Source: Burkholderiales bacterium (GTDB lineage Bacteria > Pseudomonadota > Gammaproteobacteria > Burkholderiales > Burkholderiaceae_E). From it: a stretch of 64,000 nt of DNA. The stretch is taken from the NCBI GenBank assembly GCA_020248665.1, contig JADCHE010000015.1, positions 1-64,000 of the forward strand. The letters are read 5' to 3'. Of this stretch, positions 57,028 through 64,000 are shown piece after piece. The position numbers and the translations under genes are program-made. Every line of letters starts with the position of its first letter. The first letter of the stretch is position 1. A model generated the notes under the pieces. The model was not told the origin of the DNA. It ran no database searches and saw only the letters and a program-made list of their open reading frames with translations.

Positions 57028-57879
57028 TCAGGACGCCGACGCGCCGAGCCGCAGCTGCGGCGGCAGGGTGTCCGGCGCGCGGCCACGGCCGAGCTGGCGG
57101 GCAACGGTGCGGCGCAGGTCGGCGAAGTCCACCGGCTTGGCGAGGTACGCACTGCAGCCCGCGGCCGCGCCACGGATCACGTCGAACGGGGAGCGCCGCG
57201 CGCTCAGCACGACGATCGGCAGCTCACGCCAGCGCGGCTCGCGACGGATCGTGCGCGCAAGGCGCAGCCCGTCGCCGTCGGGCAGCACGACGTCGAGCAT
57301 CGCGAGATCGACCGGCCGCGCGGCGAGCCGCTCGAGCGCCTCGCCCGCGGTCGACGCCGCGTCGACCTCGATCCCGAGCCGGTCGAACGCGCCAGCGAGC
57401 TGCGTGCGCACTGTCGCGCTGTCGTCGACGATGAGCACGCGCGGACGCGCCGGCAGCGACATCAGCCCCGCGGCCGTTGGCGGCAGCATCGTGTCCGACG
57501 CGGGCGGCGGCTCGCGCCGGATCCGCCGCGGCCCGCCTGCGAGCCCCTCGAGCTCGACGACGCGGTTCAGGATCGGCAACAGCTGTCGCACCAGCTGCGC
57601 GAACTCCACCGCGTGCCGGGTGCCGGCCGACTCGCCGGGGCCGACGACCGCGATGCCCGCCATCGGCGGCTCGCTCGCTCGCGCACGGGCGAGCGCGTCG
57701 CGCCCCGACGCCTCGCCCACCCCCGCGATCAGGATGTCCGCCCGCGCCGCATCCGCCGGCGCGGCGAGCCGGAACAGGTAGCGGTTGTGCTGGATGTGCC
57801 GGAAGACGATCTCGATCAGCCTCAGGTGCTGGGCATCGAGGCCGACGACGGCGACGGCGAACGAGGGCTTGTCGGACAT
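57028..57879 (-). CDS. Response regulator with N-terminal pseudo-receiver
   Basis: A 283-residue protein without an output domain. Residues 146-265 form a full receiver: RVLIVDDSATVRTQLAGAF, phospho-Asp in LAMLDVVLPDGDGLRL, and Lys in AYLAKPVDF. Residues 1-115 look like a second, decayed receiver (VAVVGLDAQHLRLIEIVFRH, ADILIAGVGEASGRDALARA) that lacks the aspartate. The linker is Pro/Arg-rich. It may act by protein contact like CheY or PilG. The sensor kinase is not in the window. Confidence 0.85.
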   Translation of the reverse strand: MSDKPSFAVAVVGLDAQHLRLIEIVFRHIQHNRYLFRLAAPADAARADILIAGVGEASGRDALARARASEPPMAGIAVVGPGESAGTRHAVEFAQLVRQLLPILNRVVELEGLAGGPRRIRREPPPASDTMLPPTAAGLMSLPARPRVLIVDDSATVRTQLAGAFDRLGIEVDAASTAGEALERLAARPVDLAMLDVVLPDGDGLRLARTIRREPRWRELPIVVLSARRSPFDVIRGAAAGCSAYLAKPVDFADLRRTVARQLGRGRAPDTLPPQLRLGASAS

Positions 57880-57968
57880 GGGAGAAGGGCCGCGCGTCAC
57901 GCGCAGCATCGATCGTAGCCCCGCCCACGACCCTGCACGACAGGGCCGTGGGCTGCACACCACGCCCG

Positions 57969-58006
57969 GGCGGCGAGGCCCGATGGGCGGGGCGTGCCTC
58001 GCCGCC
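57969..58006. repeat. Inverted repeat upstream of metY
   Basis: Arms GGCGGCGAGGC (57969-57979) and GCCTCGCCGCC (57996-58006) with a 16-base loop, about 120 bases before metY. It could fold in the mRNA leader or be an operator. No T run follows, so it is not a usual terminator. Confidence 0.5.
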
Positions 58007-58128
58007 GGCGGCCGCGGCGGGCCGCCCCGGCCCGCGCCGGGACGCGTGATAGCATCCGGCGGCTCCGCCGGCGCGCCCGTGCGCGCCGCGCCCGACCCGC
58101 CGCCCAGCCGCCCCACCGGCCGTCCGCC

Positions 58129-59424
58129 ATGACCCGACGCGATCCTCTCGCCCTCTCCACGCTGGCGCTGCACGCCGGTGCCGCGCCCGACCCGGGCACC
58201 GGCGCCCGGGCCACGCCGATCCACCTGACCGCCGCCTACGTGTTCCCGGATTCCGAGCGGGCGGCGGCGCTGTTCAACATGGAGAGCTCGGGGCACGTCT
58301 ACTCGCGGATCACGAACCCGACGGTCGCGGTGCTGGAGGAGCGGATGGCGGCGCTCGAGCAGGGCGTGGGTGCGATCGGCACCGCGAGCGGCCAGGCGGC
58401 GCTGCACCTCGCGGTCGCGACGCTGTGCGGCGCGGGCTCGCACGTCGTCGCGTCGCGCGCGCTCTACGGCGGCTCGCACAACCTGCTGCACTACACGCTG
58501 TCGCGCTTCGGCATCGAGACCACGTTCGTCGACCCGCGCGACCTCGACGCGTGGCGCGGCGCCCTGCGTCCGAACACCCGGCTGCTGTTCGGCGAGACGC
58601 TCGGCAACCCGGGGCTCGACGTGCTCGACATCGGCAAGGTGTCCGACATCGCCCATGCGCACGGCGTGCCGCTGCTGGTGGACTCCACCTTCACCACGCC
58701 TTGGCTCATCCGCCCGTTCGAGCACGGCGCGGACCTCGTCTACCACTCGGCGACCAAGTTCCTGTGCGGCCACGGCACGGTGATCGGCGGCGTGCTGGTG
58801 GACTCGGGCCGCTTCGACTGGGTGGCCTCGGGCAGGTTCCCCGAGCTCACCGAGCCCTACGAAGGCTTCCACGGCATGGTGTTCGCCGAGGAGTCCACGG
58901 TCGCGCCGTTCCTGCTGCGCGCGCGCCGCGAGGGCCTGCGCGACTTCGGCGCCTGCCTGTCGCCGATGAACGCGTTCCAGATCCTCCAGGGCATCGAGAC
59001 GCTCGGCCTGCGGATGGACCGTCACGTCGCGAACGCTCGGCGCATCGTCGAGTTCCTCGCCTCGCACCCGCAGGTCGCGCGGATCGCCTGGCCCGAGCTC
59101 GAGTCGCACCCGGACCACGCGCTCGCGAAGCGGCTGCTGCCGCGCGGCTGCGGCGCGGTGTTCAGCGTCGACCTCAAGGGCGACCGCGCGGCCGGTCGAC
59201 GCTTCGTCGAGAGCCTCTCGATCTTCTCGCACCTCGCCAACGTCGGCGACGCGAAGTCGCTGGTGATCCACCCGGCGTCGACGACGCACTTCCGGATGGA
59301 TGCGGCCGCGCTCGCCGCGGCCGGCATCGGCGAGGCGACGCTTCGCCTGTCGATCGGCCTCGAGGACGCCGACGACCTGATCGACGACCTGAAGCGCGGC
59401 TTCCGGGCCGCGGCGAAGGGCTGA
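58129..59424 (+). CDS. metY: O-acetylhomoserine sulfhydrylase-type PLP enzyme
   Basis: The 431-residue enzyme makes homocysteine from an acylated homoserine with sulfide. It has YSRITNPTVAVLEERMAALE, GTASGQAALHLAVATL, and the PLP lysine K210 in YHSATKFLCGHGT. The C-terminal SLSIFSHLANVGDAKSLVIH and HPASTTHFRM are typical of MetY and related Cys/Met metabolism enzymes. The length of about 430 favours MetY over the shorter MetZ or MetB. Confidence 0.92.
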   Translation: MTRRDPLALSTLALHAGAAPDPGTGARATPIHLTAAYVFPDSERAAALFNMESSGHVYSRITNPTVAVLEERMAALEQGVGAIGTASGQAALHLAVATLCGAGSHVVASRALYGGSHNLLHYTLSRFGIETTFVDPRDLDAWRGALRPNTRLLFGETLGNPGLDVLDIGKVSDIAHAHGVPLLVDSTFTTPWLIRPFEHGADLVYHSATKFLCGHGTVIGGVLVDSGRFDWVASGRFPELTEPYEGFHGMVFAEESTVAPFLLRARREGLRDFGACLSPMNAFQILQGIETLGLRMDRHVANARRIVEFLASHPQVARIAWPELESHPDHALAKRLLPRGCGAVFSVDLKGDRAAGRRFVESLSIFSHLANVGDAKSLVIHPASTTHFRMDAAALAAAGIGEATLRLSIGLEDADDLIDDLKRGFRAAAKG

Positions 59425-59434
59425 GGAGGCACGC

Positions 59435-60259
59435 ATGGACTTCGACCTCGACGGCCGCCGCGCGTACGCGTACACCGGCGGGCGCCCCTTCGACCCCGCG
59501 AAGCCGGTGGTCGCGATGGTGCACGGCGCGCAGCACGACCACAGCGTGTGGATCCTGCAGTCGCGCTGGCTCGCGCACCACGGCTACTCGGTGCTCGCCT
59601 TGGACCTGCCGGGCCACGGCCGCAGCGCGGGTCCGGTGCTCCCCGACGTCGAGTCGATGGCCGGCTGGGTGCTGCGGGCGTTCGCTGCACTCGGTGTCGC
59701 GCGCGCGGCGATCGTCGGCCACAGCATGGGCTCGCTGATCGCGCTCGAGGCCGCGGGCCAGGCGCCCGAGACGGTGTCGGGCGTCGCGCTCGTCGGCACG
59801 GCGTTCCCGATGAAGGTGTCGGACGTGCTGCTCGATGCCGCGCGCGACGACGAGCCCGCCGCCTTCGACATGATCAACCAGTGGTCCCACGCGAAGCTCG
59901 TGCACCGTCCGGGCACACCGGGTCCGGGCTTCTCGGTCTTCGTGCAGAACCTGCGGCTGATGGAGCGCCAGCCGCCGGGCACGCTGCTCGTCGACTTCAC
60001 CGCGTGCAACGCCTACGCGCGCGGTGCAGAGCGCGCGGCGGCGCTGCGCTGCCCCGCCCTCTTCGTGCTCGGCGAGCGCGACATGATGACGCCGCCGAAG
60101 GCCGCGGCCGGCCTGGTCGCGGCGATCCCGGACGCGCGCGTCGTGCGGGTGCCCGGCTGCGGGCACGCGATCCAGACCGAGGCGCCCGACGCACTGCGCG
60201 ACGCGCTCGCGGCCTGGCTGCGCGAGGCCGTGCTCGATGCGTCGCGCGCGCCGGCCTAG
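59435..60259 (+). CDS. Alpha/beta hydrolase
   Basis: A 274-residue hydrolase. The oxyanion region is VAMVHGAQHDHSVW, the nucleophile Ser97 lies in GHSMG, acid Asp in VLGERDMMTPP and His in GCGHAIQTE. The cap domain is helical. Substrate unknown; many relatives are esterases. It starts 10 bases after metY, so the two are co-transcribed, though a role in methionine synthesis is not known. Confidence 0.9.
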   Translation: MDFDLDGRRAYAYTGGRPFDPAKPVVAMVHGAQHDHSVWILQSRWLAHHGYSVLALDLPGHGRSAGPVLPDVESMAGWVLRAFAALGVARAAIVGHSMGSLIALEAAGQAPETVSGVALVGTAFPMKVSDVLLDAARDDEPAAFDMINQWSHAKLVHRPGTPGPGFSVFVQNLRLMERQPPGTLLVDFTACNAYARGAERAAALRCPALFVLGERDMMTPPKAAAGLVAAIPDARVVRVPGCGHAIQTEAPDALRDALAAWLREAVLDASRAPA

Positions 60260-60293
60260 GATCGGGCGCGAGGCCGCCGCCGCAGGAGACGCC

Positions 60294-60626
60294 ATGGACC
60301 CGTCCGCCGCCCCGCCGACCGGCGAACGACGCTTCGCGTCGTTCGCCGAGTTCTACCCGTACTACCTGTCCGAGCATGCGAACCGGACCTGCCGCCGGCT
60401 GCACTTCGCCGGCTCGACCGTCGGCCTCGTGTGCCTGGCGGCCGCGATCGCGACCGCGCGTCCGGGCTGGCTGCTCGCCGGCCTCGTCGCGGGGTACGCG
60501 TTCGCGTGGGTCGGGCACGTCTTCTTCGAGCGCAACCGCCCGGCGACGTTCAGGTACCCGCTCTGGAGCTTCGCGGGCGACTGGGTCATGTACCGCGACA
60601 TGCTCACCGGGCGCATCCGGCTCTGA
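60294..60626 (+). CDS. Mpo1-like (DUF962) membrane protein
   Basis: A 110-residue protein beginning with FASFAEFYPYYLSEHANRTC, LHFAGSTVGL and later WVGHVFFERNRPATFRYPLW. The histidines in EHANxxCRRLHFAG and GHVFFERNRP match the Mpo1/DUF962 family; yeast Mpo1 is an iron-dependent 2-hydroxy fatty acid dioxygenase. Two central transmembrane segments. Third gene of the metY run. Confidence 0.88.
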   Translation: MDPSAAPPTGERRFASFAEFYPYYLSEHANRTCRRLHFAGSTVGLVCLAAAIATARPGWLLAGLVAGYAFAWVGHVFFERNRPATFRYPLWSFAGDWVMYRDMLTGRIRL

Positions 60627-60632
60627 CGCGGC

Positions 60633-61859
60633 TCAGGCGGGCGGCGCGAACACCTCGGCGAGGGGCCGCGCCAGCAGCGCGCCGCCGGGATCGACGCGCG
60701 GCTCGACCGTGCCCGCCCTCGCCCCGCGGCGGCGAGGCCCCCCGGTCCAGACCCGGTCGAACAGCGGGCGCAGCGTTTTTCCGGGCAGCTCCGGCGTCGG
60801 CAGCCAGTACTCGTCCCAGACGCCCGCCGGCCCGCCGTCGGTCGTCACCGGCCACATCCTGACGAGGTAGCCCTGCGAGGTGAGCAGCGTCGCGACCCGG
60901 TCGGCCGCGAGCGCGTCGCCGTCGAAGTCGGGGCGGAAGCGCGCGCTCGGCACGCGGTGCGGTGCGGCGCGCACGATCTCGCCGACGACGCGCACCATCC
61001 GGTCGAATTCCGCCTCGGGCGTGGCCTCGTGCGGCGAGCCGAGCGGCACGCCCCAGAAGCGCAGGTTGGCGGCGACCAGCGCGCCCGCGAGCACGCTCAT
61101 CCAGATCGCGAACAGCCACAGCAGCAGCAGCGGAAGCGCCGCGAACGCGCCATACACCACGGTGTAGCTCGGGAAGTGCTCGATGTAGAGACCGAGCAGC
61201 CGACGCAGCAGCTCGAGCAGCACGGCCGCGACCAGCGCGCCGACCAGCGCGTGACCCGCCCGCACGCGCACGTTCGGCGCGAGCCGGTAGAGCAGTGTCA
61301 GCGCGACGATGCCGAGCCCCGTCGGCAGGACGCGCGCGATCGACTCGACGAGCACGTTCGCGTCGACCAGACGCTCGGCGACGCGCCCCTGCAGGCCGAG
61401 CGTCAGGCCGAGCAGCACCGGCCCGATCGTCAGCAGCGCCCAGTAGAGCGCGAGCCGCTGCGCGAGCGGCCGCGGCCGCGTCGTGCGCCAGATGCCGTTC
61501 AGTGTTCGGTCGATGGTGAGCATCGCGGTGATCGCCGTCGCGAGGAACAGCACCGTGCCGATCACCGACAGCCGGCTCGCGGCGCCGACGAACTCCTCGA
61601 GGTAGCCGCTGACCGTCTGGCTGAACGATGGCAGGAACAGGTTCTCGGCGACGAAGTGCTGCACGCGCATGCGCATCGTCGCGAACGCGGGCGATGAGGT
61701 CAGCACCAGCAGCGCGACCGCGGCCGTCGGCACCACCGCCATCAGGGTCAGCAGCGTGAGGCTGCTCGCGGTCTGCGTCAGCTTGAGCTCGCCGCCCTGG
61801 CGGACCATCGACGAGAGCAGGTGGCGCAGGTTGACCGCGAAGTCGCGCATCGGCGGCAT
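60633..61859 (-). CDS. YihY/BrkB family inner-membrane protein
   Basis: The 408-residue protein has six transmembrane helices in the first 280 residues (SLTLLTLMAVVPTAAVALLV, LSVIGTVLFLATAITAMLTI, AALPLLLLWLFAIWMSVLAG) and the family pattern YxxxPNxRVRxxHALVGAL (here LYRLAPNVRVRAGHALVGAL). A soluble C-terminal part of about 120 residues looks like a winged domain (DRVATLLTSQGYLVRMWP). Called a putative ribonuclease BN in old annotations without basis. Function unknown. Confidence 0.9.
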   Translation of the reverse strand: MPPMRDFAVNLRHLLSSMVRQGGELKLTQTASSLTLLTLMAVVPTAAVALLVLTSSPAFATMRMRVQHFVAENLFLPSFSQTVSGYLEEFVGAASRLSVIGTVLFLATAITAMLTIDRTLNGIWRTTRPRPLAQRLALYWALLTIGPVLLGLTLGLQGRVAERLVDANVLVESIARVLPTGLGIVALTLLYRLAPNVRVRAGHALVGALVAAVLLELLRRLLGLYIEHFPSYTVVYGAFAALPLLLLWLFAIWMSVLAGALVAANLRFWGVPLGSPHEATPEAEFDRMVRVVGEIVRAAPHRVPSARFRPDFDGDALAADRVATLLTSQGYLVRMWPVTTDGGPAGVWDEYWLPTPELPGKTLRPLFDRVWTGGPRRRGARAGTVEPRVDPGGALLARPLAEVFAPPA

Positions 61860-61874
61860 GATACCTTCGGCTCG

Positions 61875-62278
61875 ATGCAGCCGAACGCCGCCACCGACCG
61901 CACCCGCAGGCTCGTCGTCGCCGGCGTGGCCGGTCTCGCCGCGCTCGCGATCCTGTGGGAGATGTGGCTCGCGCCGCAGCGTCCTGGCGGCTCGCTGCTG
62001 GTGCTCAAGGCGCTGCCGCTGCTGGCCGCGCTGCCCGCGCTTGCGCGCGGCCGCGTCCGCACGTTCCAGTGGTGGTCGATGGCGATCCTGCTGTACCTGT
62101 GCGAAGGCGTCGTGCGCGGCATGAGCGATGCGAGCGCGACCAGCCGCACGCTCGGCTGGATCGAGGCCGCGCTCGCGTCAGCAACCTACGCGGCGATCCT
62201 GATGCACGTGCGCGCGGTGCGCGCCGCGGTGACCGGCGATGCGCCGGGTGCCGCGGCCGGAGGCCGTGCCGCCGACGT

Positions 62279-62282
<4 letters not shown>
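61875..62282 (+). CDS. DUF2069 inner-membrane protein
   Basis: The product has 135 residues with four transmembrane helices (LVVAGVAGLAALAILWEMWL, LLVLKALPLLAALPALARGR, WWSMAILLYLCEGVVRGMSD, and LASATYAAILMHVRAV). YLCEGVVRG is typical of DUF2069. Function unknown. It is divergent from the YihY gene by 15 bases and convergent with dusA, overlapping its end by 4 bases. Confidence 0.85.
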
Positions 62283-63346
<1,064 letters not shown>

Positions 63347-63518
63347 GGGGCGGCGTGCGGGGTCGGCGGCGCGGCCGCAGCCGGCCGGACAGCGGGGGTC
63401 GACATCGTACCGGATCGGCCGAAAGGCCTAGCCCCCGTGGCGCTGGGCGCCATTGACAGCCTACTGGGCCGCCTCGACCATTAACCCGACGAACGAGGAG
63501 AGGTCGGGGAGAGACACG

Positions 63519-64000
63519 ATGTCGATGCGCGTGCTGATCGTCGACGATCATCCGCTTGTGCGCGGCGGCGTGGTCGGACAGCTGGCCGAGGCGGGCGAGC
63601 CGCCCGGCGTGGAGCAGGCGGGCTGCCTCGCCGACGCGCTGCGCGTGCTGGCGACCACCTCGCGAGTCGATCTGGTGCTGCTCGACCTCGACCTGCCGGA
63701 CACCGTCGGTACCTCCGGCGTCGAGACACTCCGCCAGCGCTTCCCGCGCGTGCCGGTCATGGTGCTGTCGGCCGCGCACGACCGCGCAACGATCGACCGC
63801 TGCCTGCGCGCCGGCGCGAGCGGCTTCCTGCCCAAGACCGCGTCCGGCGAGCGGCTGAGGACCGCGGTGCGGGCGGTCGCGGGCGGCGGCATCTACGTGC
63901 CGCGCGATACCGACGGCGCGCCGACGCGCGCCGCGTGGGGCGCGACGGCCGCCGCGGCGTCCGCGGGTGGCGGGCGGGCATCCAGCCTGCGCGACCTCGG
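63519..64000 (+). CDS. Response regulator, NarL/LuxR type (3' end off window)
   Basis: The frame runs from ATG 63519 to the right edge, 160 codons without a stop. The receiver domain has VLIVDDHPLVRGGVVGQLAE, phospho-Asp in LVLLDLDLPDTVG, Thr/Ser in VMVLSAAHD and Lys in GFLPKTASGERL. This is the NarL-type sequence, so a LuxR helix-turn-helix is expected beyond the edge after the Ala/Gly-rich linker now seen. A GGGGAGAG ribosome-binding site lies upstream. Confidence 0.85.
   Translation, partial: MSMRVLIVDDHPLVRGGVVGQLAEAGEPPGVEQAGCLADALRVLATTSRVDLVLLDLDLPDTVGTSGVETLRQRFPRVPVMVLSAAHDRATIDRCLRAGASGFLPKTASGERLRTAVRAVAGGGIYVPRDTDGAPTRAAWGATAAAASAGGGRASSLRDL

Noticed and set aside
57880-58128. 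SAM or SAH riboswitch before metY
   Set aside because: I could not match the conserved core of any known class; only a plain hairpin is seen.
57028-59475. An 815-residue response-regulator frame extending upstream
   Set aside because: The upstream part is antisense to metY; the real start is ATG 57879.

Overview
The window comes from a very GC-rich betaproteobacterium, most likely in the Burkholderiales. The strongest evidence is the core gene order read leftward from about 50.7 to 34.2 kb: ndk, rlmN, pilF, rodZ, ispG, hisS, yfgM, bamB, der, hfq, hflX, hflK, hflC, a DUF2065 gene, hisZ and purA. A second core block, surE, pcm, nlpD and rlmD, follows. No species is assigned.

Positions 1 to about 14.7 kb are the right-hand part of a prophage that continues beyond the left edge. 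Leftward from 4.9 kb lie a Cro-like regulator, a second regulator, an HNH endonuclease, a KOW-like protein, a winged-helix protein, a primase/helicase, a dense array of 8-bp-spaced GTAACC repeats that may be the phage origin or a regulator site, a small unknown gene and a possible late antiterminator. Rightward from 4.97 kb lie a repressor and a secreted protein. After a terminator and a new promoter comes a tightly packed run of about 20 small genes, mostly joined by ATGA, GTGA or TGATG overlaps. These include a dNMP kinase, a LuxR-HTH/KOW fusion, a Gly-Tyr-Asp repeat protein, a lipoprotein, a YkgJ-type cysteine-cluster protein, a DUF4224 protein and a tyrosine integrase. The phage ends at a 3' fragment of tRNA-Asn (attR).

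Next to attR is a leftward urease cluster, ureE-ureF-ureAB-ureC-ureG-ureD, plus a metallo-beta-lactamase-fold hydrolase. It has a fused gamma/beta subunit, an unusual gene order and an Ala in place of the flap Cys of UreC. From 21 to 31 kb there is accessory chromosome: a broken orphan cheB, an unknown lipoprotein, a TIM-barrel protein, a surface-adhesin-E-like ORF, a metalloprotease-like protein made of two diverged copies, a TRIC-type channel, a flavodoxin-like protein, phosphofructokinase, a secreted nuclease and a broken sirtuin gene.

From 30.7 kb to the right edge the content is mostly housekeeping: rlmB, rnr, tRNA-Leu(CAG), the long operon named above, a Bax-inhibitor-1 membrane protein, rlmD, a PolB-like exonuclease, nlpD, pcm, surE, a CBS protein, a two-part response regulator, metY, an alpha/beta hydrolase, an Mpo1-like protein, a YihY protein, a DUF2069 protein, dusA and the start of a response regulator. 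rpoS is missing from its usual place beside nlpD.

The least explained content is the small-gene cassette of the prophage with its recurring KOW-like and AEQP modules, the GTAACC array, and the duplicated HExxH protein.
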